Assembly: GCA_964531105.1 (NCBI GenBank)
Contig: CAZHFN010000009.1
Location: forward strand, 7,419-71,418
Length of the DNA: 64,000 bases
Reading direction: 5' to 3'
From: UBA2256 sp964531105
Lineage (GTDB): Bacteria; Spirochaetota; Spirochaetia; Treponematales; Rectinemataceae
The notes beneath the pieces were generated by a model. That model saw only the letters and a list, made by a program, of their open reading frames with translations, did no database searches and had not been told where the DNA came from. The position numbers were made by a program, and so were the translations under genes. Within the stretch, counting starts at the first letter, position 1, and each line of letters starts with the position of its first letter. Positions 26,311 through 34,557 of the stretch are shown here, piece by piece.

Positions 26311-28355
26311 GCATATTTAACGATGGTTCCCAGTCTAAGGAAGAAAGCAGGCGCACTATCCTGGCGGTGTTGCTCTCCACAGTTATTGTCGGCGTGGGCT
26401 TCATGCTCCAGGGCATTTTCTTTCCACCAGCCCCTGCCAGCACCCAGAGTACGGCTCAAACAACCCTTCAAGGCCTAGAGTCCGGCGTTTCGGCGCCGCC
26501 TTCGGCCACGGTGCTCGCCGAGCCCTTTGTCGCGCCCGCCCCTGTGGTGGCCGCGCCTAAGCCCACTGCCACGGCCCCAGCGGTGAACGCGCCCCTTTCG
26601 GAAGCCCGCTACACCATTGAGACGGATCTTTTAAAAATTGAACTGAGCAATTCGGGGGGCGATATTGTGTCGCTGCAGCTCAAGGAGCACAAGGATAAGA
26701 CCGGTTATGTCGATCTTATCGTGCCTGGCCAAAATGGCTCACAGGGTATTTCCCTCGCCTTTGGCGCTCCCGGAGCTCCCGTGGTGCGCGAGCTAATGAA
26801 CGCATCCTGGCTGGACAACGATCGAAAGACCATTCAGTTCTCCAGGGTTTTCTACGCCCGCTCCGCCGATTCGGAAGAGCTCAAACCCTTTACCTATAAG
26901 AAGACCTATTCGTTCAAGAACGGGGAGTATCTCTTCGGCATGGCCGTGAGCCTGGAAGGTGAAAACGGAGCCCAGGTACCCCTCAATACGAATGGTTTGG
27001 CCTATACCCTTTCCGTGGGACCCCAGATAGGTCCTCGTTTCGACCATTTGAGCAAGAACGCCGATTACAGAAAATATATTCTGGAAGTCGAGGGCAAGAA
27101 GAAGAACGAAATGCCCAAGGCCGGCAACCTGCAGGTTATAAAAGAGCGGCCTAGCTGGGGTTCCATGGTAGGCAAGTATTTTGCCCTCATCGCCATTCCC
27201 GAGCTGCCCTTCGCCTCATTCGCCTATCTCCAGGATCAGGATCCCCTTATAAAGCAGACCAACGCCATGTACCTGTCCAGGCCTGCCTTCTCCTCCTCGG
27301 CCCAGACGGACAAGTACTACTTCTATTTTGGCCCCAGAACCAACGCCGAACTAGCCAAGTACGAGTATGCCGACAAGAACGGTTTCGGTCTGTCTTCCAT
27401 GAAGTTGGAGGATGCGGTCGAACGCTCCAATCTCTTAGGCTGGCTCGAGACCATTCTCAAATTCTTTCTGAACATTTTCTACAAGCTCATTCCCAACTAT
27501 GGTGTGGCCATTATACTAGTCACCATATTCATCAAGATTCTCTTTTATCCGCTAACCCAAAAGGGCTCCATAGCCACCGCCAGAATGCAGGAGCTTCAGC
27601 CCAAGCTCCAAGAGCTCCAGGCCAAGTACAAGGGGAATCCCCAAAAGCTGAATCAGGAGATGGCTGAGTTCTACAAGCGGGAAAACTATAACCCCATGTC
27701 GGGTTGTCTGCCCCAGCTTATCCAATTGCCTCTCTTCATAGCCATGTACAGCCTCTTCAACAACCACTTCGACTTGAGGGGCGCGAGCTTCATACCTGGC
27801 TGGATCAACGACTTATCTTTACCCGAGAGCATTGTCAATTTCGGTGCATTCCGCCTTCCCTTGCTCGGATGGAACGATTTGAGGGCCTTGCCCATCATTT
27901 ATCTGGCAAGCCAGCTTTTGTATGGCAAGTTCACCCAAGCCCCTCAGGGCGGGCAAAATGCGGGCCAGATGAAGATGATGATGTACGGAATGCCCATCAT
28001 GTTCTTCTTCATCCTCTACGATGTTCCTTCCGGCCTCCTCCTCTACTGGATCGTCAGCAACCTCTTGACCATTGCCCAGCAGGCGGTGATCAAGGACCTT
28101 CTCAAGAAGCACAAGTTGTCTCTGACTCCGGCCAAGGCTCAGGCAGGAGCTGGTGGCGGCATGAAGAGCGCGGGTAAAACCACCGTGAAGTCAGCTTCCC
28201 CCGTGGTTCAGCAAGGTATGGGCGAGCGGGTTAAGGAATGGCTGGAGAAAAAGGCCGGGGCAATGGATGGCTCAAATTCTGGCTCGGCTCAGAAACCCGG
28301 TTCTTCCAAGGGTGGCAATGAAGGCTCGGTCAAAAAAAAGGGCGATAAACGCTAA
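26307..28355 (+). CDS. yidC: membrane protein insertase YidC
   Basis: 682 aa, the long Gram-negative-type form. There is one N-terminal membrane segment (TILAVLLSTVIVGVGFMLQGIFF), then a Pro/Ala-rich linker, a large periplasmic beta domain (about residues 95-370) and the conserved five-helix insertase core (NIFYKLIPNYGVAIILVTIFIKILFYPLTQKG, then SGCLPQLIQLPLFIAMYSLFN). The C-terminal tail of about 75 residues is Gly/Ser/Lys-rich and basic and probably binds the ribosome. Its length is unusual. The large periplasmic domain supports a double-membrane envelope. Confidence 0.95.
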   Translation: MSIFNDGSQSKEESRRTILAVLLSTVIVGVGFMLQGIFFPPAPASTQSTAQTTLQGLESGVSAPPSATVLAEPFVAPAPVVAAPKPTATAPAVNAPLSEARYTIETDLLKIELSNSGGDIVSLQLKEHKDKTGYVDLIVPGQNGSQGISLAFGAPGAPVVRELMNASWLDNDRKTIQFSRVFYARSADSEELKPFTYKKTYSFKNGEYLFGMAVSLEGENGAQVPLNTNGLAYTLSVGPQIGPRFDHLSKNADYRKYILEVEGKKKNEMPKAGNLQVIKERPSWGSMVGKYFALIAIPELPFASFAYLQDQDPLIKQTNAMYLSRPAFSSSAQTDKYYFYFGPRTNAELAKYEYADKNGFGLSSMKLEDAVERSNLLGWLETILKFFLNIFYKLIPNYGVAIILVTIFIKILFYPLTQKGSIATARMQELQPKLQELQAKYKGNPQKLNQEMAEFYKRENYNPMSGCLPQLIQLPLFIAMYSLFNNHFDLRGASFIPGWINDLSLPESIVNFGAFRLPLLGWNDLRALPIIYLASQLLYGKFTQAPQGGQNAGQMKMMMYGMPIMFFFILYDVPSGLLLYWIVSNLLTIAQQAVIKDLLKKHKLSLTPAKAQAGAGGGMKSAGKTTVKSASPVVQQGMGERVKEWLEKKAGAMDGSNSGSAQKPGSSKGGNEGSVKKKGDKR

Positions 28356-28418
28356 TACTTTTGAGGCGCCTATACGACTGCGGTTGTACGGGCGGCCCAT
28401 GTTCTTTAGGAGATTTGG

Positions 28419-29162
28419 ATGATATACGAATTTGAAGGAAAGTCGGAGCGCGAAGCAATTGAGCTCGCGGCTGCTCAACTGGGGCTGGAGACCGACGAAT
28501 TCGATGTGGAGATTCTTGAATCGCTCTCAGGGGGTTTGTTCAAGAAGGGCAAGGTAAAAATCAGGGTGCATACCAATTCCGATGGAAAAATGCCTCTAGG
28601 TTCTGCTGAAAGCCAAGGCCTTGCCGCAGTCACTGTTGTACAGGATGAAGCAGAGGTTCGCCAGGAACGCCGCTTACTCTCCGAGGAAGAACGCATGCCC
28701 ATGGATGAGTTCGAGGAAAAAATTGTGGCCTGGGCTAAGGCCGTGGTGGATGCCATGGGTTATCCATCCAAAGTCTCTGTTCTCTTTAGGGAGGACAAGA
28801 AACTAGGTCTCAAGATCGATACGGACAATACATCGATGATCATAGGCAAGAAGGGCAAGAATATAGACGCCTTGCAGCTCCTGGCCAATGTCTATGCCGG
28901 AAAGCTGGGCAGGGACGATGTCAAGGTAATCCTGGATTCGGAGAACTACAGGATACGCAGGGAAGAGTCCCTGGTGCGTATCGCCTACGAGTCGGCCGAG
29001 CAGGTGCGCAGAACAGGACGTTCCGTGCTTTTAGAGCCTATGAATCCCTTTGAGCGCCGCATTGTGCACACCACCCTCAACGATATCGTGGATATCGAGA
29101 CCAAGAGCGAGGGTGAAGGCTTGTACAAGCAGGTGCGCGTGATGTTCAGGGGCCGAAGATAG
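28419..29162 (+). CDS. jag: RNA-binding protein Jag/KhpB
   Basis: 247 aa: Jag_N domain (residues 1-52, MIYEFEGKSEREAIELAAAQLGL), a linker, KH domain with the GxxG loop GKKGKN (about residues 143-148), and R3H domain (PMNPFERRIVHTTLNDIVDIETKSEGEG). KhpB proteins bind sRNAs and mRNAs and affect cell elongation. Position after yidC is the usual one. Confidence 0.93.
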   Translation: MIYEFEGKSEREAIELAAAQLGLETDEFDVEILESLSGGLFKKGKVKIRVHTNSDGKMPLGSAESQGLAAVTVVQDEAEVRQERRLLSEEERMPMDEFEEKIVAWAKAVVDAMGYPSKVSVLFREDKKLGLKIDTDNTSMIIGKKGKNIDALQLLANVYAGKLGRDDVKVILDSENYRIRREESLVRIAYESAEQVRRTGRSVLLEPMNPFERRIVHTTLNDIVDIETKSEGEGLYKQVRVMFRGRR

Positions 29163-29169
29163 TCTTGTC

Positions 29170-29199
29170 TTGACCGTATTTCTGAAATCGGAGTAGAAT
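29170..29199 (+). promoter_or_regulatory. promoter of the rnf operon
   Basis: TTGACC (29170-29175), 18-bp spacer, TAGAAT (29194-29199). It gives a leader of about 90 nt that carries a strong hairpin. Confidence 0.6.
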
Positions 29200-29223
29200 T
29201 CAGCGTTTTCCCACCTTATTCAG

Positions 29224-29258
29224 CGAGTCCTCTTCCTTTTAACGAAGGGGGAGGCTCG
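29224..29258 (+). promoter_or_regulatory. leader hairpin of the rnf operon
   Basis: The segments CGAG, CCTC, TT, CCTT (29224-29238) pair with AAGG, GG, GAGG, CTCG (29245-29258), leaving one bulged T and a 6-nt loop: 14 pairs in all. It lies in the untranslated leader between promoter and rnfC. No T-tract follows, so it is not a terminator. Confidence 0.55.
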
Positions 29259-29298
29259 TGAAAAGCGGATCTTACCTGCAAAGGAGACATTTTCCGCC

Positions 29299-30681
29299 AT
29301 GGCAGTAAAGACCTTCAGGGGCGGAGCACATCCGCCCGAGCGAAAGGATCGGTCCAGCAGTCTTGCAGTGGAACGGTTGCGCGATGTCAAGCTCGTCGTC
29401 GTGCCCGTCAACCAGCATTTTGGAGCTCCGCTCCAGGCTCTGGTCAAGATCGGGGATGTCGTCAAACGGGGACAGAAAATAGCCGACGCCGACGGAAGAA
29501 TGACGGTGCCGGTTCATGCACCCATAGCCGGAATTGTGAAGAAGATTGAGCCACGTACCCAATCGAACAATACCGACGGCCCCTGCATCGTCATAGAGGC
29601 GCTTCCTCCGCCCGCCGAAGGCCAGGCTGCTCCGAGCCTTGAGGAATTGCTGGATTTCATGCCTCCTTTAGACCCATTTACCTGCACGAAGGAAGAGTCG
29701 CTGGCCAGGGTAAGAGCGGCGGGCATAGTCGGCATGGGTGGTGCTGGATTCCCGGCCCATGTCAAGCTGGCGCCCTCCAAGCCCATCGCCGTGGTTATCG
29801 CCAACGGTGCCGAGTGCGAACCCTTCCTTACTATAGATGAGCGCACGATGATCGAACGCGCCGACGATGTGGTGGAAGGCGTGGCTATTACAATGAAGAT
29901 TGTGAATGCCCCTGAAGGGGTTATCGCCGTGGAGGAGAACAAAGCCCACGCCGTGCCGCTTTTGGAGAAGGCAATTGCCGCCAGCCCCCGCACGAGGGCG
30001 GGCATGAAGATCAGGGTGCAGCTCTTAAAGACCAAGTACCCCCAGGGCGGTGAAAAAATGCTGATCACCGCCATTACCGGCAGGGAAGTACCCTCTGGCG
30101 GCCTGCCCATGGATGTGGGCTGCGTCGTGCAGAATATCGGCACCCTCTGTGCCATGGTGGATGCCTTCAAGGAGGGGAAGCCCCTCATTGAGCGCGGCCT
30201 CACCATTTCCGGTGGAGCTTGCACGAAGCCCGCCAATGTCATCGCACCCATAGGCACTCCAGTGGCTGATATTCTAGCTGCAGGCCTTGCCCAGGTGGAT
30301 GAGGAAAAGCTGGGCATGGTGATTTACGGCGGACCCATGATGGGTGTCGCGGTTCCCAATTATCAGATCCCCGTGCAGAAGAATACCTCAGGAGTCCTGC
30401 TTTTAGATGCCGCCGAGGCCAAGCACTACGACGAGGAAACCTGCATCCGCTGCGGACGTTGCATGCGCGCCTGCTCCTGCAGGCTATCTCCAGCCCTTCT
30501 GGCCGCTGCGATAGAGGCCGGGGATTATAAGGAAGCTGAAAAGATCGGTCTTCTGGACTGTATTGAGTGCGGAACCTGTTCCTTTATCTGCCCCTCCCAC
30601 CGCCACCTGGTGCAGCGCTTCAGGGTAGGCAAGCAGGTGCTGCGCGCCTTGAAGCAAAAGGAGGCCCAGAATGCCCGCTAA
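29299..30681 (+). CDS. rnfC: electron transport complex subunit RnfC
   Basis: 460 aa. The peripheral cytoplasmic subunit of the Rnf complex binds NADH/FMN and Fe-S. The N-terminus TFRGGAHPPERKD is typical. The nucleotide-binding GMGGAGFPAHVKL and NGAECEPFLTIDERTM are present. Two 4Fe-4S motifs lie at the C-terminus: CIRCGRCMRAC and CIECGTCSFICP. The first cluster lacks the usual Cys-Pro at its end (CSC instead). It begins a six-gene operon with overlaps or short gaps. Confidence 0.96.
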   Translation: MAVKTFRGGAHPPERKDRSSSLAVERLRDVKLVVVPVNQHFGAPLQALVKIGDVVKRGQKIADADGRMTVPVHAPIAGIVKKIEPRTQSNNTDGPCIVIEALPPPAEGQAAPSLEELLDFMPPLDPFTCTKEESLARVRAAGIVGMGGAGFPAHVKLAPSKPIAVVIANGAECEPFLTIDERTMIERADDVVEGVAITMKIVNAPEGVIAVEENKAHAVPLLEKAIAASPRTRAGMKIRVQLLKTKYPQGGEKMLITAITGREVPSGGLPMDVGCVVQNIGTLCAMVDAFKEGKPLIERGLTISGGACTKPANVIAPIGTPVADILAAGLAQVDEEKLGMVIYGGPMMGVAVPNYQIPVQKNTSGVLLLDAAEAKHYDEETCIRCGRCMRACSCRLSPALLAAAIEAGDYKEAEKIGLLDCIECGTCSFICPSHRHLVQRFRVGKQVLRALKQKEAQNAR

Positions 30682-31720
30682 AAATATGCTGCTCTCCTCG
30701 AGCCCCCACTCCTTCACGCCGGTGACAACACCGAGGATCATGCTCTCGGTGCTGATCGCCCTTATCCCCGCCTCGGCCTATGGCGTCTACCTTTACGGCC
30801 TATCGGCCTTGGCCCTTATCCTGGTTACGATGGCATCGGCGGCGGCGGCGGAGTTCATATTCCGAAAGCTGATCAAGGCTTCGACAACGGTGGGGGATTT
30901 TTCCTCACTGGTGACGGGGCTTTTACTGGCCCTAATTCTGCCGCCTTCCACGCCCCTATGGATGGGAGCCCTCGGAGGCGTTTTCGCCATTGTCGTGGCC
31001 AAGGAATTTTTCGGCGGACTAGGAGCCAATCCTTTCAACCCCGCTTTAATTGGACGAGCCTTCCTGTTAATGAGCTTTCCCGCGGCCATAACCACCTGGA
31101 CATTGCCTCAGGGACTGATTGTAGGCCCCGACGCTATTTCCTCCCTCTCCCTTTCCCAGGGAGCGGCGGACGCGGTGGCGGCGGTTACTCCCCTGGGCTT
31201 GGTAAAATCTGGCAAAACCCTGGCCGATGTGGGTACCTACCTGGGCACCCACAGCGACGGTGAACTCTTAAAGCAGCTGTTCCTGGGCTATCACTCCGGA
31301 TCTTTAGGTGAAAGCTCCATCCTGCTGATTACACTTGGCGGACTTTTCCTTTTGGGGATAGGCGTCATCCAGTGGGTGATCCCCGTTTCTGTGCTGGTGT
31401 CCACCTTCGTTTTCTCCTGGATGCTGGGCATGAATCCGGTTTTTTCACTCCTCACCGGCGGTATAACCTTCGGGGCCTTCTTCATGGCCACCGACTACGC
31501 CACTAGGCCGCTTACGCCTAAGGGCCAGATTATCTTCGGCTTGGGGATAGGGCTTATCACCGCGGTGATTCGAAAGTTCGGCGGATTCCCCGAGGGTGTA
31601 ACCTACGCCATTTTGATCATGAATATTGCCACCCCCTTCCTCAACAAGATGAGGGTAAAGAAGTACGGCTTTGTGCCTCCAGTAAAACCTGCCAAGGCGA
31701 GCAAGGAGGCAGCGCGATGA
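30671..31720 (+). CDS. rnfD: electron transport complex subunit RnfD
   Basis: 349 aa integral membrane subunit with about nine hydrophobic segments. The segment ADAVAAVTPLG holds the Thr expected to carry covalently bound FMN. FGGLGANPFNPALIGRAFLLMSFP is strongly conserved in RnfD/NqrB. It overlaps rnfC by 11 nt. It forms part of the ion-translocating path. Confidence 0.95.
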   Translation: MPAKNMLLSSSPHSFTPVTTPRIMLSVLIALIPASAYGVYLYGLSALALILVTMASAAAAEFIFRKLIKASTTVGDFSSLVTGLLLALILPPSTPLWMGALGGVFAIVVAKEFFGGLGANPFNPALIGRAFLLMSFPAAITTWTLPQGLIVGPDAISSLSLSQGAADAVAAVTPLGLVKSGKTLADVGTYLGTHSDGELLKQLFLGYHSGSLGESSILLITLGGLFLLGIGVIQWVIPVSVLVSTFVFSWMLGMNPVFSLLTGGITFGAFFMATDYATRPLTPKGQIIFGLGIGLITAVIRKFGGFPEGVTYAILIMNIATPFLNKMRVKKYGFVPPVKPAKASKEAAR

Positions 31721-32391
31721 AAGGTACCCTAAAACTGGGCATAGCCCTCGCACTCTTTGCTGTGGCTGCATGCGCGAGCCTGGCTGTAGTATACGCGATC
31801 ACCAAGCCCCAGATTGAAGCTCAGGATCAGCTTGCTCTTGAAGCTTCCCTTCGCGATTTGTTTCCGGAAGGAGAGGATTTTGAGGATGTATCTGCTTCCA
31901 TTTCCTCGGCCAATGCAACGGTGAGTCTCCAGAACGCCTTTTTAGCCAAGCGGGGCGGAGCCTCCTTGGGCTTGGCGGTCAAGGCTGCAGGGCCTAGTTA
32001 TGGTGGGCAGGCTGTACTTCTCGTGGGCGTAGAGCTCAATCGAAGCATAGCCGGCGTTCGCGTGCTGGAACTCAACGATACGGCCGGGCTGGGAGCCAAT
32101 GCAAAGAACCCCGGCTACTATGTCGACAAGACAAACAAGGTCACATTCCCCGGCCAGTTTACGGGCAAGTTTGTCACCGATCCCTTTGTCGTCAAGGGCG
32201 ATGTCGTTGCCATAACCGCCTCGACCATAACCTCCAATGCTCTTACTACCATAGTAAAGGCTGCTGCCGACGCGGGCGTGTTGTGGCTTGAAAATTCAGC
32301 CCTGGCTCCGCCGGCGGATCAGGGTTCTGCCGGTGCCAATAGCGATTCGGTGGCTTCGGAGAGCGCTCCGGCAGCGACGGGAGGGAACTGA
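31717..32391 (+). CDS. rnfG: electron transport complex subunit RnfG
   Basis: 224 aa: one N-terminal membrane anchor (LGIALALFAVAACASLAVVYAITKP) and an exported FMN-binding domain with GLGANAKNPGYY and ITASTITSNALTTIVKAA, where the Thr of the TIT segment should bind FMN through phosphoester. The last 30 residues are Ala/Ser-rich. It overlaps rnfD by 4 nt. Confidence 0.94.
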   Translation: MKGTLKLGIALALFAVAACASLAVVYAITKPQIEAQDQLALEASLRDLFPEGEDFEDVSASISSANATVSLQNAFLAKRGGASLGLAVKAAGPSYGGQAVLLVGVELNRSIAGVRVLELNDTAGLGANAKNPGYYVDKTNKVTFPGQFTGKFVTDPFVVKGDVVAITASTITSNALTTIVKAAADAGVLWLENSALAPPADQGSAGANSDSVASESAPAATGGN

Positions 32392-32392
32392 T

Positions 32393-33010
32393 ATGAAAAG
32401 CCTTTGGAAAACTTTTAAACAGGGAATTATCTACGAAAATCCCCTCCTCATGCTCATGATTGGCCTTTGCTCTGCCCTAGCGGTAACCTCCAGCGTGGCC
32501 AACGGGGTGGGCATGGGCTTGGCCATGACCTTCGTCATGCTTTTCTCCGAAATCGTCATTTCGATATTCAGGAAGGTCATACCCAACTCGGTTCGAATTC
32601 CCATCTTCATCATCATCATCGCCGCCTTTACCACCATGGTCGACTTGGTTATGAAGGCCTACTTCCCCGACCTGTCCAAGAGCATGGGCGTATTTATTCC
32701 ACTCATCGTCGTCAACTGCATCATCATGGGCCGAGTGGAAGCCTTCGCTTCAAAGCAGAAGGTCATGCCGGCTATTTTCGACTCCCTGGGCATGGGCTTA
32801 GGCTACACATGGGTTATGGTGGCCATATCGGCAGTGCGTGAGCTTTTAGGCAACGGTAGCCTGGCGGGTATTCCCCTCATGCCGGCTTCGTATCAACCTA
32901 TTCTCTTTTTCATTCTGCCTCCGGGAGGCTTCCTAGTATTCGGCCTCTTCATCTCCTTCAACATCTGGCTCAAGGGCAGGATGGAGAAAACAGCCAAGGA
33001 GCGTGCATAA
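32393..33010 (+). CDS. rnfE: electron transport complex subunit RnfE
   Basis: 205 aa from ATG 32393, one base after the rnfG stop, with GAGGGA upstream. It is a six-helix membrane subunit of the RnfA/RnfE/NqrD type, with NPLLMLMIGLCSALAVTSSVANGVGMG at the start and IPLIVVNCIIMGRVEAFA, whose Cys belongs to the Fe-S site shared with RnfA. Confidence 0.94.
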   Translation: MKSLWKTFKQGIIYENPLLMLMIGLCSALAVTSSVANGVGMGLAMTFVMLFSEIVISIFRKVIPNSVRIPIFIIIIAAFTTMVDLVMKAYFPDLSKSMGVFIPLIVVNCIIMGRVEAFASKQKVMPAIFDSLGMGLGYTWVMVAISAVRELLGNGSLAGIPLMPASYQPILFFILPPGGFLVFGLFISFNIWLKGRMEKTAKERA

Positions 33011-33585
33011 TGGAACTGGCAAAAATTTTTTTAGTCGCCCTCCTGGTAAACAACGTCGTTTTAATGCGATTTTTGGCCCTCTGTTCTTATGTGGGCATGA
33101 CTAATGATGTGGGGCAATCGGTGGGTATGGGCTTTGCGGTAACCTTCGTCACCGTACTCGCCACCGCCGCCACCTGGCCTATCTATCACTTCCTTCTCGT
33201 GCCACTGGGGCTCACCTTCCTCAAGATCCTCGTCTTCATCCTGGTGATTGCCAGTCTGGTTCAGCTTGTGGAGTTCTACCTTAAAAAGAATATCCCTGGC
33301 CTCTACGCGGCCATGGGTATCTACCTCCCTCTCATCACCACTAACTGCGCCATCCTGGCGGTAACCTTCGAAAACATCGACTACGGCTATACTTTTATTG
33401 AGTCTATCGTCTATGCGATAGGAGTTTCCCTGGGTTATCTCTTGGCTATGGTATTGCTGGCAGGCGTGCGGGACAGGATGAAGACAAGCCCAGTGCCCAA
33501 GTTCCTTCAGGGCACGCCGATTCTCTTCATCGCATCCAGTCTTCTGGGCGTGGCTTTCATGGGCTTTTCCGGGCTCATCAAATAG
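33010..33585 (+). CDS. rnfA: electron transport complex subunit RnfA
   Basis: 191 aa, six hydrophobic segments. LLVNNVVLMRFLALCSYVGMT and MGIYLPLITTNCAILAV are conserved signatures; the two Cys help bind the intramembrane Fe-S cluster with RnfE. The start overlaps the rnfE stop by one base (TAATG). Confidence 0.95.
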   Translation: MELAKIFLVALLVNNVVLMRFLALCSYVGMTNDVGQSVGMGFAVTFVTVLATAATWPIYHFLLVPLGLTFLKILVFILVIASLVQLVEFYLKKNIPGLYAAMGIYLPLITTNCAILAVTFENIDYGYTFIESIVYAIGVSLGYLLAMVLLAGVRDRMKTSPVPKFLQGTPILFIASSLLGVAFMGFSGLIK

Positions 33586-33594
33586 GGGTAGGAA

Positions 33595-34440
33595 ATGAGC
33601 GTCATACTTATCACTGTAATATTCGCCGCCATCCTTGCCTTTGTACTGGGCATAGCCCTGGGTTTCTTCCAGAAAAAATTCCATGTCGAGCGGGATCCCA
33701 AGATCGACGATGTGCGGGCAGCCCTTCCGGGGGCTAATTGCGGCGGCTGCGGATTTCCAGGCTGTGACGGTTATGCCGAGGCTGTGGCCACAGGCAGGGC
33801 TCCGACCACTAAGTGTTCGGCAGGCGGGGCATCCACCGCAGAAGCTGTATCCAAGATCATGGGCGTAGACGCGGCGGCCGAAGATCTGGTCACTGTGCTT
33901 CTCTGTCAGGGTACCAAGGAATTGGCTGTTTCCAAGGGCGATTACGTGGGCATAAAAACCTGCAGGGCTGCCAAGCTCTCCACGGGTGGGGTGAAAGCCT
34001 GCGCCTGGGGTTGTCAGGGCTTGGGCGACTGCGTGACGGTCTGTAAGTTCGATGCCCTCGCGATGGGCGAAGACGGACTGCCCCACGTGAATTATGAAAA
34101 CTGTACGGGCTGCGGCATGTGCGTGGAAGAATGCCCCCAGAAGCTCTTCACCCTGGTTCCCAGGGGCAAGAAGGGCTCTGTAGTCCTTTGTTCCAATCGC
34201 AATGTGATCAAGGCTAACGTGATTAAGACCTGCAAGACAGGCTGCATCAAGTGCGAGATCTGCGTGAAGCAGTGTCCCGAGAAGTGCATCACCATGGTGA
34301 ACGGTATACCCGTCACCGATTACGACAAGTGCACATCCTGCGGCGTCTGTGTCGCAAAGTGCCCCACCCACGCCTATAAGCTTTTGGAAGTGGACGTTAT
34401 GGGCGAAAAGAAGAAGGTGCCGGTACTGGCCGAGGCTTGA
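33595..34440 (+). CDS. rnfB: electron transport complex subunit RnfB (polyferredoxin)
   Basis: 281 aa. One N-terminal membrane helix (VILITVIFAAILAFVLGIALGFF) is followed by the RnfB Fe-S domain (GANCGGCGFPGCDGYAEAV) and further ferredoxin motifs (CTGCGMCVEECPQ, CIKCEICVKQCPEKC, CTSCGVCVAKCPTH). It accepts electrons from reduced ferredoxin, so the whole complex couples Fd:NAD+ oxidation-reduction to Na+ or H+ transport. It is the last gene of the operon, followed by hairpins. Confidence 0.96.
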   Translation: MSVILITVIFAAILAFVLGIALGFFQKKFHVERDPKIDDVRAALPGANCGGCGFPGCDGYAEAVATGRAPTTKCSAGGASTAEAVSKIMGVDAAAEDLVTVLLCQGTKELAVSKGDYVGIKTCRAAKLSTGGVKACAWGCQGLGDCVTVCKFDALAMGEDGLPHVNYENCTGCGMCVEECPQKLFTLVPRGKKGSVVLCSNRNVIKANVIKTCKTGCIKCEICVKQCPEKCITMVNGIPVTDYDKCTSCGVCVAKCPTHAYKLLEVDVMGEKKKVPVLAEA

Positions 34441-34463
34441 GTTTTTTGTTGAGTGCATGCGAG

Positions 34464-34498
34464 CCGCGATCAAAAGTCCTCCGGACTTTTGATCGCGG
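34464..34498. repeat. perfect 16-bp hairpin after rnfB
   Basis: CCGCGATCAAAAGTCC (34464-34479) and its exact complement (34483-34498) enclose a 3-nt loop. It starts 24 nt after the rnfB stop. No T-tract follows, so it could protect the rnf mRNA 3' end or act with the terminator at 34532. Confidence 0.7.
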
Positions 34499-34531
34499 CG
34501 GGGATTGCAGCTGCACTTTTCTGGTTTAACG

Positions 34532-34557
34532 CGGCGCCCAAAAGGGCGCCGTTTTTA
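34532..34557 (+). terminator. intrinsic terminator of the rnf operon
   Basis: CGGCGCCC-AAAA-GGGCGCCG (34532-34551) followed by TTTTT. It directly abuts the stop codon of the convergent NlpC/P60 gene. Confidence 0.85.

Noticed and set aside
33061..34473. 470-codon minus-strand frame opposite rnfA/rnfB
   Set aside because: It is the complement of two clearly identified Rnf genes and its His/Gly-rich translation has no protein character.
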